DNA of 64,000 nucleotides from Misgurnus anguillicaudatus. Taxonomy: Eukaryota > Chordata > Actinopteri > Cypriniformes > Cobitidae. The position numbers and the translations under genes are program-made. Position 1 is the first letter of the stretch. Every line of letters starts with the position of its first letter. Under the pieces are notes generated by a model that saw only the letters and a program-made list of their open reading frames with translations, searched no databases and was not told the origin of the DNA. Of the stretch, positions 1-11,800 are shown one piece after another. The stretch is from assembly GCF_027580225.2 (NCBI RefSeq), contig NC_073361.2, positions 30,367,001 through 30,431,000 on the forward strand, in the 5' to 3' direction.

Positions 1-36
1 TGTTTATGCACAAATCCATTTATGTGTCTGACTCAC

Positions 37-1916
37 CGAACACTCTGTAGCGTTTGTAAACGTTTCTGGTTTCTCTCCAAGTCCTGTTTCTTCTTTTCAA
101 TTTTGGCTTCGAGACTCGCCTCATCAGACGACACGTTATTGAGCAGATCTTTGGTCATCTGGATGCTCTCCTGAACAAACAAAATACAATTCAGTACATA
201 AGACCCCCAAAAAAACCATAGCACAATCCACCGAGGAACTTTCACCATGAACACTGGACAGTGAAAACAGGATCTTTTGAAATTAAAGTTCTGGGTTTAC
301 ATCCTAAAGCCTAAACGGGTTGTTTGTTGATGTTAAGTTATTTTTTATTACCGTGACATCTTTCACAGCTGCTCTTATGGCTCTCTCTGTCTCTGTGATT
401 TCTAGAGGTCGGGCGATTGCCGCTGTCCTGTTCTCTCTCAGGTCCTCTTCATGCCCCAGCAGATCGTACAGTGCCGCTCCCTTTGCTGTGATCTCAGAGC
501 CCAGCTGACGCGCCACCTTCAAATCTGCTATCTGCACACAAACACATACAAAACATCCAATACAACATTTTAGTTAAAGGGGACATATCATGAAAATCTG
601 ACTTTTTCCATGTTTAAGTGCTATAATTTGGTCCCCAGTGCTTTTTTCAACTTAGAAAATGTGAAAAGAACAATCGAGTAACTTAGTTTTGGTTAACCAT
701 TCTCTGCAACCATGTGAAAAAACGATATTCAAATTTGGCTCCCCTTGTGATGTCACAAGGGGATAATACTGCCCCTTAATCTGCACTATCCAACCAGGGC
801 ACTGGCATTTGGTGCAGAGATCAACTTATTTACATTTAAAAGGACACACCCAAAAACGGCACATTTTTGCTCACACCTAGAAAGTGGCAATTTTAACATG
901 TTACAATAAATTATCTATATGGTATGAGCTAAAACATCACATACGTACTCTGGGGACACCAAAGATTTATTTTACATCTTAAAAAGGCTTGTGAAATGTC
1001 CCCTTAAGAGAAACATACAATACAATCATGTGTACAAATTATTTTATATGACCTGTACCTTTGACCCAAGATCAAACTTGAACTTGCTGTTTTCCTCTTG
1101 GCTGGGATCAATGGCGTTTTCTTTGGTCTTCATGGCATTGTAGAGAATGCTAGTGATTTTCAGCATCTCTTTCACAGCGTATCCATCTGCTTGATACAGA
1201 CGCTTAAGGTTCAGCTTCACGTGTGCCTTAGTCGCCTTCAGAAAGACATTTTGATTATACATGGATAACTGTTGCTTCCAAATGAATTATTCTACAGCAT
1301 ATAGAAATAATGCCACACATACTATTAACTATTTAAATATATTTATTCATATGATACATAAGAATATGATATAATATACCATGAATTGAGCAACAGCCTT
1401 GATGAAAAACACCCTGTCTGACTCTGTGTCAATATCACTTGGAATTTCCATCTGAGGTTCGTATCTATGCAAGAATAATCATAGACATACCACATCAACT
1501 ATATCAGATATAGTGTCCACATAAAAATTTAGTGCAAACTTATCACACAAAGGTTAACAAAGCCTACATCACCTCTTGACAAGCCAGATAAGAATTTCAG
1601 CCACTAAAGGAAAGTTTGGAACCCTGAAGTTCTCCATGGAGATGAGACGAGGGTAACCAAGTGCTCTCATCATCTCTGTAAAATCTACATAACCAAACCA
1701 TAACATAAATAAGTAACCAATATTTTATATATTTAGAGTCTCATGCAACAGAACAAGTATAGAGTGTTCTGTAAAACATTTTAAAACAGTATTGAATATA
1801 CAACCATCTTGCATTTTAAGGAATTTGCCTTTAAAATCAACATTGTAACAATGCATTTGGGTTATAGATGAATATAATTAAAAGTCTGGCTTACTTCTGA
1901 GATCTCTAAAAGACAT
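37..1916 (-). CDS. cluap1: cluap1 (IFT38/qilin), 5' six coding exons, continues off the left edge
   Basis: Clusterin-associated protein 1 is a coiled-coil subunit of the IFT-B complex, needed to build cilia. Minus-strand coding exons in transcription order are 1916-1895, 1684-1573, 1464-1380, 1235-1059, 531-352 and 170-37, all with GT-AG junctions, giving 710 nt (about 236 codons). Exon 1 reads MSFRDLR, then [20 protein letters not shown], the N-terminal calponin-like fold of CLUAP1. Later exons give [20 protein letters not shown] and an Ala/Glu-rich stretch. The last exon here is charged and heptad-like ([20 protein letters not shown]), the start of the coiled coil. The start is chosen because MSFRDLRNF matches the family N-terminus and a splice acceptor lies just upstream. 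The remaining C-terminal exons lie outside the window. The gene is head-to-head with wdr90. No frame defect is seen. Confidence 0.93.
577..1005 (-). mobile_element. Short DNA transposon with AAGGGGACAT-type inverted ends (copy 1), in a cluap1 intron
   Basis: The element begins AAGGGGACATATCATGAAAA and ends GTGAAATGTCCCCTT, so the termini are inverted repeats, flanked by TTA-rich sequence. The same family recurs at 28313-28755, 43115-43627 and 49457-49852. There is no coding potential, so it is non-autonomous. The superfamily is not established; insertion at TTA/TTTAA suggests a PIF/Harbinger-like element, but this is inference. Confidence 0.75.
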
Positions 1917-2833
1917 GACTGTTGTCCTGACTTTGATTCAGTATACACACTGTCACCTACAAGGTAAGACAATCAAACATGATCATAAAGTGATGATGAT
2001 TCATTCCTTATACATCAATATAAACATACAATACTGACAAGTACAAAACACGCTATTAGATAGCCTATAGATGGTTTATCGATGCTTTGCTATCTTCATC
2101 ATATGCGTGTCAAATGTATGTCCTAGTGTCATTAACAATAAGAAAACGTGTTGTTAGAGTGTAAATAAGAGAAACAATCAAAATGTTAACCTGTATTTTC
2201 TTGCCTTTAGCACGAGCGTCTCTTGCTGCATTCGTCACTATGGCAGCGAAACGGGCCTACGGGTACCGAGAAAGCCAAACAACATCGATAAAACAAATCG
2301 CGTTTCTTGTGTTTCATGCTGCAAACGTCTTGTAATTAATATTAACGTATTTAAGATAACAATAATTTCCACGCCTGTCTAATATATAGATATAGAAGTT
2401 AATTATACAATTTATCACGTTTCTAATGCAACCAATCATTAACAAAACAAACTATATTACAAACACAAAAATATCCAAATATATGGCAAAAATGTTACGA
2501 CATTTCTCTTTAAAAATTAAAACCAATAATGTATATTTGCATGCGATAATTTACGTAAAGAGCGTGATGACGTAGCTCTGTCGTCATGCCGTTCGAAAGC
2601 GGCGGTCTCTGAGGCGCGAGAGAGCTTTATCACCACAACAAACTTACACCAACACAAACAGCGATTAAAACTAAACTAAATCTTTCCACGACACGGAAAC
2701 ACACTGAATAATCTCTTTCTGGATGATGAATGAACTCAATCTGGTCATGTTAGATACGAAAGTAAAACAATTGTGATAGTTTGTGAGCAACAGTCCGTTA
2801 TCTGTCAACAGGTGAATCCCTGCGGACTCAACG
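1917..2833. promoter_or_regulatory. Head-to-head cluap1/wdr90 intergenic interval, candidate bidirectional promoter
   Basis: The 917 bp between the two start codons holds both 5' ends. Around 2560-2660 it is GC-richer than its surroundings, with CRE-like TGACG words (GATGACGTAGC and TCGTCATGCC). On the minus strand a possible non-coding first exon of cluap1 lies near 2191-2262, with a donor-like CAG|GTTAAC, and an acceptor-like AAAGTCAG lies just 5' of the coding ATG exon. wdr90 exon 1 is tiny (13 coding nt), so its promoter must lie here too. Transcription starts cannot be placed from sequence alone. Confidence 0.6.
2234..2247. promoter_or_regulatory. RFX X-box-like site
   Basis: The sequence GTCACTATGGCAGC matches the imperfect palindrome bound by RFX factors (GTNRCC, 0-3 nt spacer, RGYAAC) with about two mismatches. 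RFX proteins activate many ciliary genes, and both flanking genes are ciliary or centriolar. It may lie inside a candidate non-coding cluap1 exon. Confidence 0.4.
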
Positions 2834-5800
2834 ATGTCTTCCAAAGGTAAGTTTACATAACATAACTATTAAACATTGCAGTAATGCAAAATAGCACACA
2901 CACAATAAAATTAAAAAGAGCCCAATATTAAATATACATTGTTGTGGTGTACACGAATATACAAAGTACAAATGTAGTACAATACAAAGTACAATAACTA
3001 TTAGCCATTAGATGCTGGCAGGTGAGTGCAGCTAAACCAGATACAGATGAAGTTTTTGATATGTTTCTCTCCATCAGCTTTGTGGCAGCAGCCTTATGTG
3101 AACATCTTCAAACACATGAGGATAGAAGAGTGGAAGAAGGTCAACAAAGAGGGAGATGTCACCACATATATGGTAAAATCTGGTCATTACTAACACTTTA
3201 CGGTGTGGTTTCCCATACAGGGTTTATCCTAGTCCCAGACTTAAATGCATGTTTGGGTGATTCTCACGAAAACTTGGTTTTAAAAATGTCAAGCATGAAA
3301 AGGTAAAATTTGCTTAAATTAACTTTTTTTCCCACCAGACATTGAAAAACAAAGTCTGGAGTAAATGGGAACATTAATTTAAAAACTTTTACTTATCATT
3401 TAACACTTTTTGTAACATAATTTAAAAAATTAGTCCTAAAAAATCTAATTACCGCAACAGTCAGAAAACATCAACACTGACATATTTTCAAAATGATATG
3501 ACAAACCTGAAAGAACATAATTTGGAGATTCTGCACATGCATTTAAAATCAAAGTATTATACTTCTATTAATTAAATTAACATTTAATAAGCATCTGTTT
3601 CGGTAATGATAATCAAAATGTCGTGTAAGCATTCTGACAAGACAATATTTCATATTAACTGTAAAAAAAAGATCTTACCTGGTAGCCATCTTGAAGTAAC
3701 TGGTCCATGTGCTTGGTCACTCAATATCAAACTTTATTAAAATTCTGTATGTGTGCTTAAACTGTTCTCAAAAAGTGTTGCGGAGGATGAGAACATCAGG
3801 CATGGACACATCATTTTCCTAATTTTTCTTCATTATTATTATACATGAATATTCAGTAAATATTTTTGTTGTCATCTAAAGTAGTCTAGCAAAACATCCA
3901 GTTATTTTTTTTTCTTAATATTTTTGTGTTAATTTGATTAAATTACAACATAACGCATGTTCAAACACAGCCGGGCACATTGCGGTAATGAGAATTTCAG
4001 CAGAAAATGAGATAAAATTTCCAATTATAAATTCTTATGTTGAAATCACACATTGTGCAAGGTAGAACACAGTATTGTGTTTAAAGCTAAAATCATTAGT
4101 GCCGTGGTGTTTCAATGGTTTCGTGAGAATCACCCATTTAAACTGCTTTAATTTAAAATCATCTTGCACTGACACATCTTAACATATATCAGTGCCATTG
4201 TGTTGTCTCAAGATGCACACTAGTATTGTGTTTTCCAAGGTTTGTTTTGTAAAAAACTACTTAAATGTCCTAATATATATATAACTAAGGCCTAGTCCTA
4301 GATTAATTTAAACCCTGTCTGGAAAACTGCCCCTACATGTTATTGAAGATCTAATCTTCATTTACACACCTGTCGGTCTTTTCTGTAATCACACCCATAA
4401 TTAAAACAGCATAACGGGTTATTATGTTTTGTATCATGTTGCTTTCATGGTGACGCGATAAAAGGATAAGACCCTAAAATGTTCCGTCTTCCGGATCCAC
4501 GGCTCCATACCGGCCAGTAACTACATCCTACTCCCCAAAACCAGCAGCCAGTCTTTGGGTCTCACTGGTCGGTATCTGTATCTGCTGTTCAGACCCAGCC
4601 CAAACAAACACTTCATCGTGCACATGGACATTGCTGCTGAGGTAAGAAGTGTAAAATAAAGATTTATAAGTCCTATCAGACAAATTTCCAGTTTGGCTCT
4701 AGGGTGGCCATTTGTGCCAGTTCCGCCGGACACATCCCAAACATGTTTTCAGTAGGGATGTAACGATTCAATCACGATTCAATCGCGGTCCTCATTAAAA
4801 ATGCCTGTCTGAAATCGATTCTGAATCGCAAGGCTGCGATTCTTTGTTTTATGCACAGCTTGTGCCTGTATTACGGCATTTGGTCAGTAGGAAGTCCTTA
4901 TCAATCTAAAATCATTATGAGTCGGAGTCGTTTATAACGTGCCTTTAAAAAAGCAACACTCGTTAAACAAAATCATTCAAAATATTTTTTATTATCATGA
5001 AAATACCTGAAACAATTTGAAGAACAGCGTGTAAATATTCATGTGTAGACATTTCCTGGAATAGCGTTTGTAATGCTACTTCTTGTGTGGCACAAAGGGA
5101 GTTTCTGTACGGGAGCGCCCTCTGGCGTTCGGATGTGCCGGGATTTCACCGTAATTCATTCAAATTCATTCATTGAGAAAACGCGCATTTGCACGATGAA
5201 TCGTTACACCCCTAGTTTTCAGGTGCGTTCTCCGGAAGTCGCGTTGCTCGACCGCATATACGTCATCGAGGTTTTCACATTTCAGTTAAAATACATGAGA
5301 AAATTAAGATTTGTTTCTTTTAAGACATACAATCATTGTAGTTTCATTTTTACTTTGAAACGTAATGGTTGCTTTTCTGAAATTGAACCCGAAATATTAA
5401 ACCTTGATGACGTATGCGGTCAACCAACGCGACTTCCGGGGGAACGCACCCGAAAACATGTTCGGGACGTGTCCGGCGGAACTGGCACGAATGGCCACCC
5501 TATTTGGCTCCTATATTTTCACGCTCCTTCACAGCATCATCAAGTGACGCCATTGTTATTGTATGGTGACCTCTAGTGGTAAAATTACATATTGTGCCTT
5601 TAAATGTGAAATATTAATCTAAGTTTATTTGTTGGGGTAAATGCGGTGATTATTTATGCTCATAATTGTTTTTCTTTCATTCAGGAGGGTCAGGTGATCC
5701 GCATATCGTTTTCTAACTTATTTAAAGAGTTCAAGTCTACGGCAACATGGCTGCAGTTTCCTTTCCTGTGTGGAGCCACAGAGGGTTCAGTTTATGAGAA

Positions 5801-8800
5801 GACAGCCAGTACTTCAAAACAAGGCAACCATTCAGCAACACTAAATTTCTGCATGTTTTAATTGATATTTAGACTTTGGGTAATTAACAGTATGGGTGTT
5901 TTAGGTTTAGTTGGGCCAGCGCCGCCAAGGCCGCGGTGGACGTGTCTGGTAATGGATCTGCGTTGCGTGCTGTCGGTTTATTTGAACAGAACACACAGTC
6001 ACCTCAAGAGCATCAAACTTTGTGCCAATATGTCGGTCAAAAACATCATCACCAGTGACCTGCTGTTCGACCCTGGTACACCAGGACATAATCACACACT
6101 TGCTATATAACACAAACACTCAGAATTATTTCTCATCTCAATTATTTTCGTTCTCCTGTGTTGTAGGTCTGACATTCATGGAGTTCAGACAAGCAGGGAT
6201 GGTGTTAGCAGAGGGCACTGCGCCCATGCCCAGAGAAATGTGCTTCCCTGTGCCAAAAGGCCAAAGCTGGCATCAGTTGTATGACTACATTAGGTGAGAG
6301 TCACATCATGTTTCAAACCACAATATTTTGGTTTTATTTTTAATATAATGCACTTGGCTTTATTTTGGTTTATTATGGGCTTGTTCTTGTTCACTGTTTT
6401 TTGTGCAAGATCTGGCAACATAAGACCATACCTTATTCCATGTTTCAAGACTAGTCTATTGGATTTATTATCTTTGCTTTTCGACAATTAAATTAAACAT
6501 CAATATTATGGAATTGTGTGCAAAAATATTTTTATGCATCACAGGTTTCCATCAGATGGAGCAAAGTTACCGTTTGATTCAATACAGAAAGGATCCAACG
6601 CTGCAACTAAAAGTGAGTCCATGTGCTGTAAACACACACAACAACAACAGTATATAATATAATACATTAAGATTATATTAAACTATAAATTACCTGATTA
6701 AGAATACCAAGGTATACCAAACATGGTACCACCATGTTTTTTGTGGTACTCAGCATTATCTTTGTACTTTAGAGTACCACAAAAATACTATTTTGGATAA
6801 TATCAGTACCCTGGTAAATATCAAAGCACCATTGTTTAACCATCTAATACCTTCACGGCACTTTTTGTTAATTTCTCGCTCTGTCTCTACAGCGGAGACA
6901 CCAGCTAAAGACATCATTCCTCAAAGAAAGCAGAGTCCTACTGTAAACATCAGTAAACCAGTCCAGGACCGCGTCTCTCTTATTCACCAAATCACCACCC
7001 CCAAACCTGCACGTGTGAGTGTGTGTGGCAGTGAACTTTGACTTTTCCATCAATACTTACGTGGTCATTCAACGGTCCTGACAGCTTCTCTCGCTCTTTA
7101 TCTGTATTTCGATTATTTCTCTGTTTAGAGCACCAAGCAACGGCCAGCGATCCAGACAACCAACCTGCCTCAGGTGATTTATTCTCCATCTGAAGTGTCA
7201 GAAAGCCCAGGGTCACCAGGTCAAAGGTCACAGTCAGATGAAGAAGTCAGGGTAGTGTGTGCCGATGATGATGGTGTGCACGTGTACGCTCGATTTGAAG
7301 ATGGAGCCTGCTCCAACATAACAGACAGCGAGGAAGAAATTGCAGTGAGTAGATCGGTGACAAATGGTCTGATAATATCAATCTCTAGTTTGGGTTTGTG
7401 ATGGACCACATGGTTTTTATAGAGCTGTACATTTCATAGTCCAACCTAGACACACTAATTCTCCATCTGGATTTTCTCATATATTTTTAGATAAGGGGAT
7501 TTGGTTTTATTAATGTCTCTGGTTTACATTTTTCTGTTTGGTTTTATGGCATGGCAGTCGTACATCATCAGTGAACCTTTAAAGGGATACTTCACCGATT
7601 TAGCATTCAGCTTTGTATCTGTAGAAACCCGGCAGTATTACTGAATGACCATGTTTCCCTCCCTCATTTCCCCCTGAGAGGAGAGATATCTGCATTTTGG
7701 TTCTGCAAAAAAGTCCTCCGATGATGTAATATGACAATTTTTGCATCATCGGAGGACTTTTTTGCAGAACCAAAATGCAGATATCTCTCCTCTCAGGGGG
7801 AAATGATGGAGGGAAACATGGTCATTAAGTAATACTGCTGGGTTTCTACAGATACAAAGCTGAATGCTAAATCGGTGAAGTATCCCTTTAAGTAGCCATG
7901 TTCTTTAAAAATGTATATTTGTGCATGATTTGCTTTGAATGTTTCTATTAGGTCATCAATGCAGAATCTCCTGGTCCCATCTCCCTGCGCTGTGACAAAG
8001 CAAAGCAACCACAGGTTAACCAGATTTACCCACATTCTCCTATTGAAAGCATGGACTAACCAAGCATATACGCATGTAGTTGTATATATGTGCAAGGCTT
8101 TGCTTTGTGTTTGATATGCTCACATTGAGGCTGTTTGTTTAGGCTGTATTTCAGAAGCTGTTTCCAGATCCCATTCTGAAGCTAAACAGAATTATTGGTT
8201 TTGGAGGAGCCACAATGAGATGTGTAAGTGACACACACACACACACACAAGTACACATTGTTGTGTGCTCTCTTACAATAGCCTCTTTCACACAGTAATT
8301 CTGGTAAATTACCATGAATTTACCAGAATGAATTTACCAGTAAATACAAAAATGTACTGTTCACACACACAGTGGTGTTCCGTTATTTTACCAGTAAGAC
8401 ATCATTCACACATCAGTATCAAAATACCGGTAAATTCGTTGAGAAAGCGGAAGTACCTGTAGCACGCGGCGAGCTCAGTGTTGTATTTGTAAACAATCCA
8501 CGTCGTTCATATCCACGGTCCGTATTTTGCTGTTTTCACGTCTGTGGTAAACAGTCGCGAAGTTGCTCATGACCAAACAACATTGAATGAGACGACGTCA
8601 AACCGAAAATGCGTTTGTAACAACACTACTGTTTGCACGTTAGGCTTCACAGAGGGAGTGCTAAGGACGTCGGCAATTCGGCGGTAAGCTGTTTTAAACA
8701 ACTTTTGTGAAGAAATGTGGACTTAAATTTCAGGTGTGCTCAACTTTCAAGCAGCATGTGTGTGGAAACGTCAGTAAACAGTGCGGGGGTAAACCTCATC

Positions 8801-11800
8801 TGTATTAAAACCTCATCTGTATTAAAATGCTATGATTGGCCCGAAGCTGTCAGCACGGTCTGACGTCGTCCGTTCTAAATGCCGGTAATCCTATAATTTT
8901 CGTACACACATAGCGCTTACCGGTAAATTACTGGTAATCTTACAACCTGTCTTACTGGTAAATTGGGAGCACTGATTTACCGGAAAGGTTCTGTTCACAC
9001 ATGATCTGTTAACTGCAATTTACCAGTAAATCACCAGTAAAGACTGTATGTGTGAAAGGGACTATTGTCTCTCTATCTCTTTCAGGCTGTGTGGAGCTCA
9101 GATGGAGAGGAAGTTGTGTATCCCTGTCACGCCATCATCGTCGCAATGACAGTTTCCTCACGACATCAACGATTTTTCATTGGACACACAGATAAGGTTT
9201 GTCATACACAAAAGGTCTTCTCGAGTCCAAAGAAATGTACCCGACCCCAATTTTACCCGAACCCGACAATGTGCATTATTCTTTTTTTTAAGAAAGACCC
9301 GACACAAACACGAGAAACTTAAACCTGACCCTCGATGTGAGATAGATACCCGACCCCAATTTTACCCGAACCCGACAATGTGCATTATTCTTTTTTTTAA
9401 GAAAGACCCGACACAAACACGAAAACTTAAACCTGACCCTCGATGTGAGATAGTTCGGGTCTGCAAAATCACATTAGTTTTAAATTACCCGAGACCCTAT
9501 TGCCGCTATTATTATACTCTTCCCTTGTCCGAGGCACACGTGACATTTTTAGACCCAAACCCACTCGGGTTAGTGCCGTGGTGTTTCAATGGTTTCGTGA
9601 GATTCACCCGGATATTGTTTTGTTTCATGTGATAATCTCAAGTGCGTGCCCGCGTTTGTCCTTGGGCTATCGGGGCCTCTCCGACGTTCTTCCGATCAGG
9701 TTTGTACACTCTTAACACACCTCACACCAAGGGAAAATCTGATAACATAATCTGTACAACCAAGATAATCGGGACATAGCTAGGATTGTCGGAAGGGGGG
9801 AAATCGGCCCAAAATCAGCCCGATAATCTTTTGGTGTGTGCCCAGCATAAATGGACCTGTGAAGACTTCTAATACAAATTCAAGATTTATATTTTTGGGA
9901 TGTTTTCCATAGTTATTGGAAGCTTTTATGTTTTAGTACTGTAAATTGAATCATGACAAATCTGTCTTTGGGGATGTCCTGCAATACAAAATGTTTTCTT
10001 TTAGGCCAGTGGTTCTCAAAATGGAGGGCATGAGATGGTGCCAGTGGGGCCCCAGTTTTATGACATTTTTTAAAAATGCATTAATTCATCCAAATTCCGT
10101 GCAAATAAACCCCAGAAAAATAAGGTTATTAACCAACATCACTACATTTTATAATTTAATATTTTTGGTTGAAACAAACACAAACAAGCATGTCGAAAGA
10201 CGCTCTATAGAGCAGTTTGTCCATTTAGGGCTACTGTAGAAACATGGAGGTGACTTCCATGCAAGGGGACCCGCGGTGTATGTAGATAAAAACGGCTCAT
10301 TCTAAGGTAATAAAAACAATACAGTTCATTTTATAAGGTTTTTATACACCACTGATAATATAGTTATTGCATTTCTGTCAAGAGATTCTTCTTAAAGTTA
10401 CACAATGCACCTTTAATTAATTTGCATTTCATTTATCACATACATACAGTTTCTGGGAAACAGTTTGAGCTACATATTTAATGCAATAAAATAATAATCG
10501 TTTATAGTCTGTCACATCATCTGTGTGTTTGTCAGGTGTCAGCGCTGGCTCTCAATGCCACATCTACTCTGCTGGCGTCAGCTCAGACTGGTTCGAACAG
10601 TCTGATTCGTCTCTGGAGCTTTCGTGAAGGAGTGTGCCAAACTATTATTCCAACACAAATACACGCTCTTCATCTCCTGAGGTACAACACACACACAAGT
10701 AAAAAACGCAGATGTGTTATGATCAAGTACAGTATGCATTGGATCATGTTGTATGTCATTTCAGTTTTTCTCACAGTGGATCATCGCTGTGTGGTGTAGG
10801 AAAGGACAGTCACAACAAAACTGTAAGTATTTCAGCCGTGTGAAAAGCTTTATGTTTATTGGGTGTCGGTTTTAATGTGTTAGTTTGTTTTTCCAGACTG
10901 TGATTCTTTGGGACACACGGCGTGTCGCTGGCGGCGGTGTTGTCCCGCTTTTGGCAAAAGCACACACAGACGTGGACATTCAGATGATAAAGATCACCTT
11001 CTTTGACGAGACACGGTATGCACATACTTTATGGCTTCAAGCTTCGTGGGCTGTCCCATGTTTCCAGGTTAAATATGTGTTATGTATGTTGTGCGCAGGA
11101 TGGTGTCGTGTGGTTTAGGTAACGTACGTCTATGGCGTGTTCGTGGTGGCTCTTTGCGTTCCTGTCCAGTGAATTTAGGAGAGTATCACAATTTGGAGTT
11201 TACTGACCTCGCCTTCGAGCAGGGTTATCTTCAGGACCGGCCAGTGGACGACCGCACGCTGTGAGTACACTACAATCAGTTTAACCCTTTAACTGGCGCA
11301 GCCCTTTTTGAGTGGGGGGTTGGTGAAAAGGTGATTTAAACCTTTAAATTAGTATAAAACTGGCCTTTTTTTTGGTCTAGAAGCCTAATTTTGTTTTTAA
11401 TTTTGGTAATTTTTTGTTTTAAAGAAGACACTTCAACGTTTTTTAGGGAAGTGTCTGGAGGTGAAAAATTCATTTTTTTTTAAAGCAGTATTTGTAATAA
11501 ATAAAAATGCAATATAGTATTATTTTTAATACATAAAATTGTCAAAAAACTGAGGTTTGTGCTGGTTTGCTGTGAGGTTTGCTGCATACTTGTGTCACAA
11601 ATGAATAAATTACAGTTACTGCATTATTATTACTGCTAAAAGGTTTTAAAATATGAAAACTACATTCTTAGACCTTTCCAACAATATATAGTTTGTCCTG
11701 ATAGATTAACATTTACATAGAAAATAGTGAAATAAATGTAGGTGTCCCGCTCACGGAACAGCGCCAATTAACGAGTTAAATGATCAAAGGGACGTGCTCT

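Noticed and set aside
5073..5576. An open frame of 167 codons
   Set aside because: It runs across two nested hAT MITEs and a wdr90 intron, and its sequence has no domain-like features.
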